This document shows positions 8,845 through 18,635 of a DNA stretch of 64,000 nt, in pieces. Origin of the DNA: Halieaceae bacterium (GTDB lineage: Bacteria; Pseudomonadota; Gammaproteobacteria; Pseudomonadales; Halieaceae); NCBI GenBank assembly GCA_028280635.1, contig JANQLM010000014.1, positions 1 through 64,000 of the forward strand, in the 5' to 3' direction. The notes under the pieces were generated by a model. It searched no databases. It had not been told where the DNA came from and saw only the letters and a program-made list of their open reading frames with translations. Both the position numbers and the translations under genes were made by a program. Position 1 is the first letter of the stretch. The number at the start of each line of letters is the position of its first letter.

Positions 8845-9960
8845 TCATTTGGCGGCGGGTGCTCCGGTCAGCGTGGCGGTAAAGCCTTCGAACACCGCCT
8901 CCGCATCGGTTTCGCTGCATACCATGGTGGCCGGCCCCGCGCTGGCTTTCACCACCCGCCCGGCACTCGCGGCGTCCAGGTGTTGTCGTGCCGTACCGCG
9001 TGTCGTGGTGGCTGGCATGTCCGGGTCTGAGGTGCCGAGGTAGGGGGTGTCACCGGCGGGCGTATCCACTGCGGAGAGGGGGATGCTCTCGCCATGGCAG
9101 AGCCCGGGCTCCGCAGTGACCAAGGCAGCCATCACATCCCAGAAGTAGTACTCCTTGGAGTCGATGAACCAGCGGTTCCTGTCGAACACCCCGTCTACGA
9201 ACTCCGCGGCGGCGCCCCGGGTGCGCGCCTTGAAGTCGTCGGCAAAGGCGTGGGTCAGCCGCACCCGATTGGTCACATCCAGGCCCACCATCACCCGTTT
9301 GAGCCCGTCCGCCTCCAGGGTTTCCCGCGTGGCTACCGGGTCGATAAAGAAATTCCACTCCGATACGGCATTCGGGTGGTCTTTGGTGAACAGCGGCACG
9401 ATGATATTGCCGGGCGCCTCATAGCTGCCGCCCATCATCACCAGCTCCGCAACGGCGCCGCGGTCATCCGGGTAGCGCTCCAGCCACTGCGCCACATTGG
9501 TAAGCGGGCCCACTGCGACAAGGGTGACGGGCTGCGGGCTGAAGCTGACGACGCGGTGAATCAGCTCCGCCGCGTGACCGTCTGATTCGCTACCCACCAC
9601 CCGTTCTGGCAGCCAGCGGCCGAGGTCGATGCCCGACAGAGTGTCGGAGTCCACCTGCCAGGGCTCCGGAAATACGAAGTAGCCATCCAACGGGTAGTCG
9701 TCGCCGCAGGCCACCGGCACCTGAGGATGATCGGCCAGTGCCAGCAGGTTGCGCACGTTGTCCAGGCCCGGCGCGCAGTGAGACTCGCCGCTGGCGGAGA
9801 TGGTTACAGCAACAATATCCACTGCCGGGTGTTTGGCCAGGTAGAGCAGCGCCAGCCAGTCATCGATCGCCATATCGGTGTCATAGATGATGGGTTTTCC
9901 GGCCCAGGTCGGCGTGGTGAGCAGCGTAATCGTGAGAATCAGGGCTTGGCGGTAGCGCAT
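8845..9960 (-). CDS. Inosine/uridine-preferring nucleoside hydrolase family protein, exported
   Basis: Signal peptide, 'PIIYDTDMAIDDWLALLYLAKHP', 'VAVGPLTNVAQWL', 'MMGGSY'. Confidence 0.9.
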   Translation of the reverse strand: MRYRQALILTITLLTTPTWAGKPIIYDTDMAIDDWLALLYLAKHPAVDIVAVTISASGESHCAPGLDNVRNLLALADHPQVPVACGDDYPLDGYFVFPEPWQVDSDTLSGIDLGRWLPERVVGSESDGHAAELIHRVVSFSPQPVTLVAVGPLTNVAQWLERYPDDRGAVAELVMMGGSYEAPGNIIVPLFTKDHPNAVSEWNFFIDPVATRETLEADGLKRVMVGLDVTNRVRLTHAFADDFKARTRGAAAEFVDGVFDRNRWFIDSKEYYFWDVMAALVTAEPGLCHGESIPLSAVDTPAGDTPYLGTSDPDMPATTTRGTARQHLDAASAGRVVKASAGPATMVCSETDAEAVFEGFTATLTGAPAAK

Positions 9961-9975
9961 GGCGTCTCCTGTGGG

Positions 9976-10359
9976 CTAATGGTGGTCACCGTCGCGGTAG
10001 TACCAGCGCCCGTCGATGCGTTCAAAGCGGCTGGTCTCGTGCAGGCGATGGCCGCGGCCAACCACCTTATAGCGGGCGACAAACTCCACGGTGCCACTCT
10101 GGTCGCGAGCGCCGCCGGCTTCGCCGCCCTTGATAGACAACCCCAGCCAGCGCTGTGCCTTCGACAGCCGAACCCGGGAAGGCCGGGTGTCGGGATGCCA
10201 GGTAGCCAGGAGGTAAGGCTCATCGCGTTCCACGAAGGCGCTGTAGCGTGAGCGCATCAGTTGCTCCGCCGTGTCCGGCAGCGCCTCACCGCGGATAAAA
10301 GGGCCGCAGCAGAGCTCAAAGCCCCGGGCCTGGCCGCAGTGGCAGGGTGTATTACTCAT
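9976..10359 (-). CDS. YchJ-like SEC-C motif protein (UPF0225-like)
   Basis: 'CHCGQARGFELCCGPFIRGEALPDTAEQLMRSRYSAFVERDEPYLLATWHPDTRP'. Confidence 0.85.
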   Translation of the reverse strand: MSNTPCHCGQARGFELCCGPFIRGEALPDTAEQLMRSRYSAFVERDEPYLLATWHPDTRPSRVRLSKAQRWLGLSIKGGEAGGARDQSGTVEFVARYKVVGRGHRLHETSRFERIDGRWYYRDGDHH

Positions 10360-10454
10360 GGCGGCAGTGTAGCGCAAAGCTGCGCCAGGCATTCTCCGGG
10401 CGGCCGCGAGTGGGCTATGCTTGATGGGTTGTTCGCGTTTCCCAGGAGTCGGCC

Positions 10455-11063
10455 ATGAGTGGTCCCATGTATCAGGCGTCTGCCCGAACCTTTACCCACA
10501 ACCTCAAGAACCTGTCCACCATCCTGCGCAAGGCGCAGAAGGATGCGAAGTCGCGCGGGATCGAAGAGTCGGTGCTGATGAATGCGCGCCTGGCGCCGGA
10601 CATGTTCGCGCTCAATGCGCAGGTGATGCTTGCCTGTGATATTGCCAAGGGGGCCTGCGGCAGGCTCACCGGCAATACGCCGCCGGTGTTTGCCGATGAC
10701 AATGCCAGCTTCGCGGAACTGCAGGTACGCATCAAAAGCACCCAGGCCTTTATTCGCGGCATCAAGACCAGCGAATACGCGGGTAGCGAAAGCCGCGAGA
10801 TAGAGGCGGAGAACCCCATGGGAGTTCTGGAGTTCAGCGGTGCGGACTTCCTGTACGGCTGGGCCTTGCCGAATTTCTATTTCCACTGTGCGGCGGCCTA
10901 CGACATCCTCCGCCACAACGGTGTACCCCTGGGTAAGGCTGACTGGCTGGGCCAGGTGCCCGGCATGACGGCCCGCGGGCCCATCGTGAAGATGTTTGGC
11001 CTCAAGCAGAAGGCAAAGCCGAAGAAAACGCCTCGCAAGAAAGCGCCCGCGAAAAAGAAGTAG
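10455..11063 (+). CDS. DUF1993-like protein with Lys-rich C-terminal tail
   Basis: 'MSGPMYQASARTFTHNLKNLSTILRKA' plus terminal 'KQKAKPKKTPRKKAPAKKK'. Confidence 0.7.
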   Translation: MSGPMYQASARTFTHNLKNLSTILRKAQKDAKSRGIEESVLMNARLAPDMFALNAQVMLACDIAKGACGRLTGNTPPVFADDNASFAELQVRIKSTQAFIRGIKTSEYAGSESREIEAENPMGVLEFSGADFLYGWALPNFYFHCAAAYDILRHNGVPLGKADWLGQVPGMTARGPIVKMFGLKQKAKPKKTPRKKAPAKKK

Positions 11064-11075
11064 CGGTCCCGCAGC

Positions 11076-11576
11076 ATGCACATCGTATTCTCCCACGGCA
11101 AGGAGTCGGGCCCTTGGGGCAACAAGATCACGGCCATGGCCGAGGTGGCCAGGGAACACGGCTGTAGCTACGACAGCCTGGATTACACCGACCTGGTAAA
11201 TGAACCCGAGGCCCGGGTTGAACGCCTCGTCAAACACATTGGCTCCCTGGCGCAGCCACCCGTCCTGGTGGGGTCCAGCATGGGTGGCTATGTCTCGGCA
11301 GTGGCCTCAACCCGGGTCGAGGTGCCCGGCCTGTTCCTGATGGCGCCGGCGCTCTACATCTCAGGATATGCCATGCAGGAATATCCCTGCCGGGCCCGGC
11401 ATATCGAGGTGGTGCACGGCTGGTCGGACGACGTGATCCCGGTGGAGCTGTCCATGCAGTTCTGCCGCAGCATGAACTGCACCCAGCACGTGGTGGCGGG
11501 CGGCCACCGGCTCACCGATGCCATTCCCGAACTGCTGGTGCTGTTCGGCTTCTTCCTCGAACGGGTGTGTGACTAG
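11076..11576 (+). CDS. Alpha/beta hydrolase (YqiA/YcfP-like)
   Basis: 'VFSHGKESGPWGNKI', nucleophile elbow 'GSSMGGY', 'HGWSDDVIP', 'GGHRL'. Confidence 0.8.
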   Translation: MHIVFSHGKESGPWGNKITAMAEVAREHGCSYDSLDYTDLVNEPEARVERLVKHIGSLAQPPVLVGSSMGGYVSAVASTRVEVPGLFLMAPALYISGYAMQEYPCRARHIEVVHGWSDDVIPVELSMQFCRSMNCTQHVVAGGHRLTDAIPELLVLFGFFLERVCD

Positions 11577-11577
11577 A

Positions 11578-11777
11578 GCCTGCGGCGGGTTTGTGTACAG
11601 CCTTGAGCGGGCTTGTAGAGAGCCTTCAGCGGGTTTGTAGAGACCATTCAGCGGGTTTGTAGAAAGCCTTCAGCGGGTTTGTAGAAAGTCATCAGCGGGT
11701 TTGTAGAAAGTCTTCAGCGGGTTTGTAGACAGCCTTGAGCGGTTCTGTAGAAAGCCTTCAGCGGTTTTATGGAAAGC
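11578..11777. repeat. Tandem 22-bp repeat, about 9 units
   Basis: Consensus GCCTTCAGCGGGTTTGTAGAAA read directly; units diverge by 1-5 nt; no ORF across it. Confidence 0.9.
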
Positions 11778-14042
11778 CTACCGATTCTGGTAGCGGTTCA
11801 GGTCAAACAGCCCGGCTTCCACCGGGTGCCTGCGCCGGTACTCCGCAACGAAGTCATCGCTAAGGCGCCAGAACCAGGGGGCGGTGCGGCGCACGCCGAA
11901 GCGCTCCACCAGCTTCGTATAGTCCGCGTCACTGTCCAGTGCCTGCACGGCAGCGGCGAAGCGCGGTAACTCTGCCTCGGTGAGCTGGAAGAACATGTTC
12001 GGGTAGGAGCCGATAAAGCCCGGCGCCACGGTCAGCGTGTCTTCCTCCGGCAGTAGGCGGTTCTCCTCGCCGAACAGCTGCGCAATATTGGAATGCCCCC
12101 GGTTGCGCACCAGGCTGTAGGCGCGACGGCTGCCGTTCCTGGACAGCAACTGTATAAAGGCAACCTCCGGCAGGTAGCTGTAGGCCTTGCGTGGGCCGGC
12201 CATCAGCGTTGCGAGGGCGTCGTTTTCCAGTGCGTAACGGGGGTTGGTGGCGGCCGGGATGTGTGCCCGGAACATGTCCATCAGCTCCTGCTTGTGGTTG
12301 TCGGACTGGTATTCGACGGCCGTGTCGCGCTCGTAGCTTTCATTGTCCCGCGACAGTACAAAGTCTCGCACGTGATCACCGGCGCCACGGTACCAGTAGT
12401 TGCGGAGTTTGCGCCGGTCTTCCCTGGGCAGCAGTAGCAGGAAATTCTGCTCGCCTTCCATGCGTAGGAAGTCCATGTAAAGGCGGCTTTCGAGCTGGTG
12501 CCCGATGGCCCCGTACACGTCAAAGCCCGCCACCAGCAGGTAGTGAATGCGTTCCAGCAGCGAGTAGTCGATCACCCACATGGTTTTTGGGTACTGGCCC
12601 ACGTGGCCCTTCACCACGGTGGCGCTGTCGAAGTGGCGGAAAACGGTGAGCGCCGCATTGGGGTTCTGCTGGGCATCGCCGTCCCAGATCAGCTCCATAT
12701 TGAGCTGTATGTCGGTGTCGTCGATCACTTCGGCCACCTTGCGAGCCTCGGCCTCAAGATAGCGCTTCTGGTTCCTGGCGTAGCCGCGCCACTGCAACAG
12801 AGTGACTGTCAGGCTGCCCTTTGGCTGGGGCAGGCGCATGTGGTGGGCCTCTTCCGCGAGAAAGTCGGCCTTTTGCTCCGGGTCCAGGTTGTTGGGCCTG
12901 GTGAAGGCCACCCAGAAGTGATCGTCAATGACGTTCAGTGCTACCTGGCCCCGGCACACCGGCCCCTTGATGTAGGCCATGATCGTGAAGTGCGCTTCGT
13001 CCAGCATAAAACGGTAGCGCGCATCCACCGGCAGTTGCTCGAAGCTGATAAAGGGATTGGCCGCCTCCCGGCCCCGGTAATCGGGCAGGCGTGTGACCTC
13101 GTACTCGGGTGTAAGGAACAGCGCTTGCCAACGCGCCATGCGTGCCGGATTCAGGGCGTAGGGCATATGGCGCTTGTCGAGGATGCTGGTATAGCGCTGC
13201 TGCAGCCGGTAGTAGAACGCCTCCGTGCCGGGGTCATCGTAAGGTCGACGGGTGGCGATTATGTCGATGGGCTGGCCCGGGGCGGTGCGCGAACGTACCA
13301 GCTTGTACCAGCCCGAATTCGGCAAGGTGTCGAAGTGCAGGTTGCCGATAAACAGGTGCTCGTAGATATAGCGGCTCATCAGCCGCGCCTTGTTGGAGGG
13401 CTGGTTGAAGAAAGCCTCCCAGCGTGCCACCGCCTCGGACTCGGCGCCGCTGCGCGCTGGTATGTCAACGCCAGGCGCGCCGCTGTGCAGCCAGTCGGCC
13501 AGTACCTTCATGCGGTCCGGGTCCACGCCGGGAAAACCGAAGGGCATTCCCTGGTAGGGGCGGTTCTGGTTATAGAGGCCAAACTGGCTGGGCCTGGGGC
13601 AGCTCTGGTTGCGGTCCAGGCGGAAGTCGAAGTTGTCCGGCAGTGGGCCCTCACTGGGCAGCGGGTACTTCTCCTTCAGCGACAGCATCTTGTAGAGCAC
13701 GCTCTGGGTAATGTCCTCGCGCTCCAGCACCGGGTAGAAGCCTTTGCCGCGCCACTCCTCGGTGCTCAGGGCGTCTTCATACAGCCGGGTAAGATTGGCG
13801 GACAGCAGCCGGGTACCGTCGTACACCTTGTCCTTGCTGGCGCCGCGCTCCAGGCCGATCCAGTCATCCAGCTTGAGCTGGCAGGGCGCATCGTAGCAGC
13901 CGTGGCACACCATGCAGCGGCTTTCAATAATGGGTTTGACTCGGGGTGGATAGTCCTGATGTGGATAGCCCCGGTGCGGCGCGACTTCTGCCCACAGCAG
14001 AGCGGGCAGGTAGGCGAGCAGAACAATGGCTAGGCGACTCAT
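11778..14042 (-). CDS. cti: Fatty acid cis/trans isomerase
   Basis: 754 aa with signal peptide and heme-binding-type 'CMVCHGCYDAPCQLKL'; overall Cti-like sequence. Confidence 0.9.
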   Translation of the reverse strand: MSRLAIVLLAYLPALLWAEVAPHRGYPHQDYPPRVKPIIESRCMVCHGCYDAPCQLKLDDWIGLERGASKDKVYDGTRLLSANLTRLYEDALSTEEWRGKGFYPVLEREDITQSVLYKMLSLKEKYPLPSEGPLPDNFDFRLDRNQSCPRPSQFGLYNQNRPYQGMPFGFPGVDPDRMKVLADWLHSGAPGVDIPARSGAESEAVARWEAFFNQPSNKARLMSRYIYEHLFIGNLHFDTLPNSGWYKLVRSRTAPGQPIDIIATRRPYDDPGTEAFYYRLQQRYTSILDKRHMPYALNPARMARWQALFLTPEYEVTRLPDYRGREAANPFISFEQLPVDARYRFMLDEAHFTIMAYIKGPVCRGQVALNVIDDHFWVAFTRPNNLDPEQKADFLAEEAHHMRLPQPKGSLTVTLLQWRGYARNQKRYLEAEARKVAEVIDDTDIQLNMELIWDGDAQQNPNAALTVFRHFDSATVVKGHVGQYPKTMWVIDYSLLERIHYLLVAGFDVYGAIGHQLESRLYMDFLRMEGEQNFLLLLPREDRRKLRNYWYRGAGDHVRDFVLSRDNESYERDTAVEYQSDNHKQELMDMFRAHIPAATNPRYALENDALATLMAGPRKAYSYLPEVAFIQLLSRNGSRRAYSLVRNRGHSNIAQLFGEENRLLPEEDTLTVAPGFIGSYPNMFFQLTEAELPRFAAAVQALDSDADYTKLVERFGVRRTAPWFWRLSDDFVAEYRRRHPVEAGLFDLNRYQNR

Positions 14043-14073
14043 TGGCAGAGACTCTAGCCATCGACGGGGTCAA

Positions 14074-14110
14074 CTACAAGCGCGGGCTTGCGAGTGCGCA
14101 AGCCCTGTAG
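14074..14110. other. Long imperfect hairpin between cti and the upstream aminotransferase gene
   Basis: CTACA...GGGCTTGCG-agtg-CGCAAGCCC-TGTAG: perfect 9-bp inner stem, 5-bp outer stem. Confidence 0.75.
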
Positions 14111-14136
14111 AACTTTAGAAAGGGCTTGGCCATTTT

Positions 14137-15243
14137 TCAGGCGCGCGCCGCTGCCAGTGCCTCCGGCATGGCTTTCACGTACTGTGCCACCTGTTCCAGT
14201 TTGCCGGCGCTGACCCGCGACCAGTGGGTGTAGTCCTGGTAGATGCCGCGAATCAGCACCTTGCGCTTCTGCATTTCCTCGCGGAAGCGTCCGGCGTTCA
14301 CGTCCCCCAGGTTCACGAATACGAAACTGGTCTGTGAAGGCGCGGCGCTCAGTTCATTCACGCGCGCCGCGTCCAGGATCATTTCGCGGGATTCATGGAT
14401 ACGAGCGCGGGAGTAGTCGACAAACTTCCAGTCGTCGAAGCTGGCCACTGCGGCTGCCACCCCGGCCTGGTTGAGGTTGTAGTTGCCGAGGCTGTACCGC
14501 TTTACATCGGCCGTGGTTTCTTCGCTGGCCAGCAGGTAGCCCACCCGCATACCGGCCAGGCCATAAACCTTGGAAAAGGTGCGCGCCACCACCACGTCGT
14601 GGCCCTCGTTGATCAGGCCCGCCATGGAGTTTTCCTTCGGTACATCGGTGATCTCGTTGTAGGCCTCGTCGATCAACACCGTGCACTTCTTGCTGGCCTT
14701 GATGCAGAAGTCACGCAGTGCAACCGGGTCCAGCAGCATGCCGGTGGGGTTGTTGGGATTGCAGATCTGCACCATCGACACCCCGGGAGTGATAGCCGCA
14801 TAGAGCGCATCGAGATCGATGTCCAGGTCGTCGGTTTTTGGTGTGCGGATCAGTTCGCCACCCTGGCGCAGGGCGAGCCGGGTGGTGGTATCCCAGAACA
14901 GGTCGGGGCCGAGGATCTTGCCCTCGGTGGCCCGGGCACGGGCCAGGTTCGCGAGCGCGCCGGAGGAGCCGGCACTCAGGGTGATGTTGCCCTGGCCGAG
15001 GCTGAAGCGCTCGGCAATCATGTCCTGCAACCGCGCCACCGAACTGGTCACATAGTAGGCGCCGTTGGCCGAAGCCTCCGCCATGGCCTTCAGTGCAGCG
15101 GGGCTCGGACCGTAGGGGTTCTCGTTGGCATTCAGGCGGGCGACACCCGGGGCCGGCCCATAGAGCTTGGCCAGCGCCGGTGGTACCAGCGACAGTGAAC
15201 CGGCGGCCGCGGTGGCCTGGATGAATCTGCGTCGAGTCAGCAT
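14137..15243 (-). CDS. Histidinol-phosphate aminotransferase-like PLP enzyme with Tat signal
   Basis: 'MLTRRRFIQATAAAGSLSLVPPALA'; 'LNANENPYGPSP', 'NPNNPTG', 'DEAYNE', 'RTFSKVYGLAGMRVGY'. Confidence 0.85.
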   Translation of the reverse strand: MLTRRRFIQATAAAGSLSLVPPALAKLYGPAPGVARLNANENPYGPSPAALKAMAEASANGAYYVTSSVARLQDMIAERFSLGQGNITLSAGSSGALANLARARATEGKILGPDLFWDTTTRLALRQGGELIRTPKTDDLDIDLDALYAAITPGVSMVQICNPNNPTGMLLDPVALRDFCIKASKKCTVLIDEAYNEITDVPKENSMAGLINEGHDVVVARTFSKVYGLAGMRVGYLLASEETTADVKRYSLGNYNLNQAGVAAAVASFDDWKFVDYSRARIHESREMILDAARVNELSAAPSQTSFVFVNLGDVNAGRFREEMQKRKVLIRGIYQDYTHWSRVSAGKLEQVAQYVKAMPEALAAARA

Positions 15244-15270
15244 GGTCTTTCCTCCTTGGCCCCGCCCCGC

Positions 15271-16095
15271 TTAGAGGGCGAGATACTTGTTGTACATAAG
15301 CGCCGAGATCACCAGCAGGTAAACGCCAAAGGCGCGCCGCAGGTGAAACTCGCTCAGGGCATGGGCACAGCGCGCCCCCAGCGGCGCGGTCACCATGGAC
15401 ATGGCGCCAATCGCGGCAAAAGCCGGCAGGTTCACATAACCCAGTGAACCCGTGGGCAGACCGTTTTGCCCCCATCCGAGCAGCGCAAAGCCCAATGCCC
15501 CCGGCACGGCAATCAGGAAGCCGACACCGGCGGCGGTCCCCACCGCCTGGTGCACGCTGCGTCCGCACACCACCATGGTCACTACGAAGGGCGTGCCGCC
15601 GCCAATACCCAACAGAGCTGAAAAGCCGCCCAGGCCGGATGCCAGCGCGGCGCGGCCCACGCCCACCGGGATGGCGTAGTGCTTTTCCCGCCGCACCACG
15701 AACTCCGGGCGCAGGAAGTAAAAGGCATACAGCAAGACACCGGTGGCAAACAGCAACACCAGGGTGCCGGTATCGACCACGGCGGCAACGCCGATCCCCC
15801 CCAGCACACCCAGTGTCAGCCAGGGTGCCCAGTCGCGCAGGATCAGGAAGTCCACCGCGCCCCGGGCCCGGTGCGCCTGCACAGAACGCAGCGACGTGAC
15901 AATGATGGTGGCCAGTGAGGTGCCGATGGCCACGTGCAGTTCGTGGGGCGTCGGCGCCAGTGACGCAAACACCAGCAGCAGGGCCGGCACCACCACGAAG
16001 CCGCCGCCGACGCCGAACAGCCCGGCAAAGAAACCCGCCAACGCGCCGGCCGCCAGCAGGGCCAGCAACAACATCAGGGCGTCCAACAGCGGCAT
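15271..16095 (-). CDS. Sulfite exporter TauE/SafE family protein
   Basis: 'GFFAGLFGVGGGFVVVPALL' and second repeat 'GGFSALLGIGGGTPFV'. Confidence 0.88.
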   Translation of the reverse strand: MPLLDALMLLLALLAAGALAGFFAGLFGVGGGFVVVPALLLVFASLAPTPHELHVAIGTSLATIIVTSLRSVQAHRARGAVDFLILRDWAPWLTLGVLGGIGVAAVVDTGTLVLLFATGVLLYAFYFLRPEFVVRREKHYAIPVGVGRAALASGLGGFSALLGIGGGTPFVVTMVVCGRSVHQAVGTAAGVGFLIAVPGALGFALLGWGQNGLPTGSLGYVNLPAFAAIGAMSMVTAPLGARCAHALSEFHLRRAFGVYLLVISALMYNKYLAL

Positions 16096-16261
16096 AGGGC
16101 CTTTCCGTACGGGGTAACGTGAATGTCCTACAAGTTTCGTGCCAGCCGCTCAGCCCAGGAAACTAGAGGCCTGTGGGGTGGGGCAGCGATCACAGGCCCA
16201 GGGAAAACGCCCGCTTTTTGTGCAAACCGCCTCGCACTGGTGCGCGTGCTAGACTCGGGGC

Positions 16262-17293
16262 ATGAATGCCGAACGCCCCATCGTACCCACCTCCGTCATC
16301 GTCCTTGCCGTGCTGGTGCTGCTGTTGGCGGCGGCCTGGGGGTACCTGTTCGGCTACCCGCCACCGCCGGTCAACCCGGACTGGGAAGTGGAGGCCGCTG
16401 AGACCATTCCCGAGGGCGCGTTGACAGTGCGCTACGCGGGTACCAGCACCCTGCTGTTCGACGACGGCGAGACCGCTTTCATGCTCGATGGCTGGTTCTC
16501 ACGGCCGCCGCCGTTTCAGGTGTTCTTCGGCAAAATCGAGCCGGATCTGGAGGCCATCAGCTACGGCCTCAAGGCGATGGACGTGGACAAGCTGGCTGCC
16601 GTGCTGCCGGTGCACTCGCACTACGACCACGCCATGGATACCCCGGAAGTGGCCCTGCGTACCGATGCCACTGTGTACGGCAGTGAGGCTACCGCCAACA
16701 TCTGCCGGGGCTGGGGGTTCCCCGAGGAGCGTATCGCCATCCTCGCTGACCGGGCGCCCTTCCAGCTCGGCGCTTTCACCATTACGCCCATCGAGTCGAA
16801 ACACTTCCAGTTCAACGACCCGGAGATGGTGGAGACCATGCTCACCGAGGCCGACATTCCCGAGCCGCTGGTGCCGCCGGCCTCGGCCTTTGATTACAAG
16901 CTGGGCAAGGCCTATGTGCTGCATATCGAACACCCCAAGGGCAGCATGCTGGTAATCGGCAGTGCCGGATTCGTGCCGGGACAACTGGAGGGTATCGAGG
17001 TGGATGTGTTGTTCGCCGGTGTCGGCGGCATCGGCTCCCAGACCGCCGGGTACCGTGAGCAGTACTGGCAGGAAACCGTAGAGACCGTGGACCCGGAGCG
17101 GCTGGTGCTGATTCACTGGGATTCCCTGACCGGGCCCATCGACCAGCCCATGACTGGCGAAGTCCGTATTGCCGGTTTTCTGGCGGCAGGTGCTGAGGAC
17201 ACGAAAGCTTTCCTGCAGGCCAAGGCCGATGCGAATCCTGGGCTACCGTTCCAAACCCTGCCGCGTTTCGCACCGGTTGTGCTGTTTCCCTGA
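16262..17293 (+). CDS. MBL-fold metallohydrolase, membrane-anchored
   Basis: N-terminal TM; 'PVHSHYDHAMDTPEVA'; 'LVLIHWDSLTGP'. Confidence 0.75.
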   Translation: MNAERPIVPTSVIVLAVLVLLLAAAWGYLFGYPPPPVNPDWEVEAAETIPEGALTVRYAGTSTLLFDDGETAFMLDGWFSRPPPFQVFFGKIEPDLEAISYGLKAMDVDKLAAVLPVHSHYDHAMDTPEVALRTDATVYGSEATANICRGWGFPEERIAILADRAPFQLGAFTITPIESKHFQFNDPEMVETMLTEADIPEPLVPPASAFDYKLGKAYVLHIEHPKGSMLVIGSAGFVPGQLEGIEVDVLFAGVGGIGSQTAGYREQYWQETVETVDPERLVLIHWDSLTGPIDQPMTGEVRIAGFLAAGAEDTKAFLQAKADANPGLPFQTLPRFAPVVLFP

Positions 17294-17322
17294 TTACCCT
17301 TCCATAGTAACGATTGGAGCCC

Positions 17323-17769
17323 ATGATGAGCCCCGACCAGATCTATTCCATCCTGAATATCGCCGTGCTGCCCGCCTGGCTGCTGCTGGCGGTGCTGCCG
17401 CACCACAAGGTGACTCAGTATGCGATACACGCGGTGTGGATTCCGCTGCTGCTGGGCCCGCTGTACACCTGGGCGCTGTTCTTTGGGCCGCCGCCGGTAG
17501 ACGGGGCGGGTTTTGCCAATCTCGAGTCACTCATGAAGCTGTTCCAGAGTCCCTGGGCGGTGATCGCCGGCTGGGTGCACTACCTGGTGTTTGATCTGTT
17601 TATCGGCGCCTGGATCGTGCGCGACGCCAAACGCCAGGGCATCAACCACTGGCTGACGCTGCCGTTCCTGTTCGCCACCATGATGGCCGGCCCCCTGGGC
17701 CTGATGCTCTACCTGCTGTTGCGCACCGGCGTGTCGCGCTCAGTGCGTTTTGATGAGGCCCTGGCATGA
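17323..17769 (+). CDS. ABA4-like family membrane protein
   Basis: 'IYSILNIAVLPAWLLLAVLPHHKVTQ...WIPLLLGPLYTWALFF...WVHYLVFDLFIGAWIVRDAKRQGI...GPLGLMLYLLLR'. Confidence 0.75.
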   Translation: MMSPDQIYSILNIAVLPAWLLLAVLPHHKVTQYAIHAVWIPLLLGPLYTWALFFGPPPVDGAGFANLESLMKLFQSPWAVIAGWVHYLVFDLFIGAWIVRDAKRQGINHWLTLPFLFATMMAGPLGLMLYLLLRTGVSRSVRFDEALA

Positions 17770-18635
17770 ATAGCGTTGTGAACCAACGCTGGCAGGTGGG
17801 CGAGGTCACCATCACCAAGCTGCTGGAGCTGGAAAGCGTGGGCGGCGGCGAGTGGATCCTGCCGGAGGCGAAGCCCGAGAATGTAAAGGGCATCGAGTGG
17901 CTCTATCCGGATTTCATGGACGAGCAGGGCCAGCTGCGCTTCAGTGTCCACGCGCTGGTGCTGGAGACCCCCTCCCTGACCATCGTGGTGGATACCTGTG
18001 TCGGCAACGACAAGGACCGACTGCCCTATAGGGCCTGGCACCAGTTGCAAACCGAGTTCCTGGAGGACTTCGCCGCGGCCGGTTTTGATCGTGAGACAGT
18101 GGACGTGGTGCTGTGCACCCACCTGCACGTGGACCATGTGGGCTGGAACACCATGCGGGTGAACGACGCCTGGGTACCCACCTTTCCCAATGCCCGTTAC
18201 CTGCTGGCCCGCGATGAGTTCGAACACTACCGCGATACCGACGAGGAGTTCAGCGCCACAGTGTTTGCCGACTCGGTGCAGCCGGTGTTCGATGCCGGGC
18301 TGGTGGACCAGGTGGAGACCAGCCACCAGGTGTGCGAGGAAGTGCGCCTGGTGCCGACGGTGGGCCATACCCCGGGGCATGTCAGTGTGCAGGTGGACTC
18401 CGGCGGCGCGCGGGCGCTGATCACCGGGGATATCGTTCATCACCCCTGCCAGCTCTCGCGGCTGCACTGGGAGAGCGCGGCAGACCACAATCCCCCGCAG
18501 GCCGAAGCCACACGCCGTGCGGTGATTGCCGAACATGCGGACACCCCGACCCTGGTAATCGGCACCCACTTTGCAGGTTACACCGGTGGCCACGTGGTCA
18601 GCGATGGCGACAGCTACCGTCTTGTAAAACCCTAA
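17766..18635 (+). CDS. MBL-fold metallohydrolase (lactonase-like)
   Basis: 'CTHLHVDHVGWNTM', 'PTVGHTPGHVSVQV', 'ITGDIVHHPCQL'. Confidence 0.85.
   Translation: MNSVVNQRWQVGEVTITKLLELESVGGGEWILPEAKPENVKGIEWLYPDFMDEQGQLRFSVHALVLETPSLTIVVDTCVGNDKDRLPYRAWHQLQTEFLEDFAAAGFDRETVDVVLCTHLHVDHVGWNTMRVNDAWVPTFPNARYLLARDEFEHYRDTDEEFSATVFADSVQPVFDAGLVDQVETSHQVCEEVRLVPTVGHTPGHVSVQVDSGGARALITGDIVHHPCQLSRLHWESAADHNPPQAEATRRAVIAEHADTPTLVIGTHFAGYTGGHVVSDGDSYRLVKP

Noticed and set aside
11578-11777. CRISPR array
   Set aside because: Units are contiguous 22-mers without unique spacers and no cas genes are nearby.
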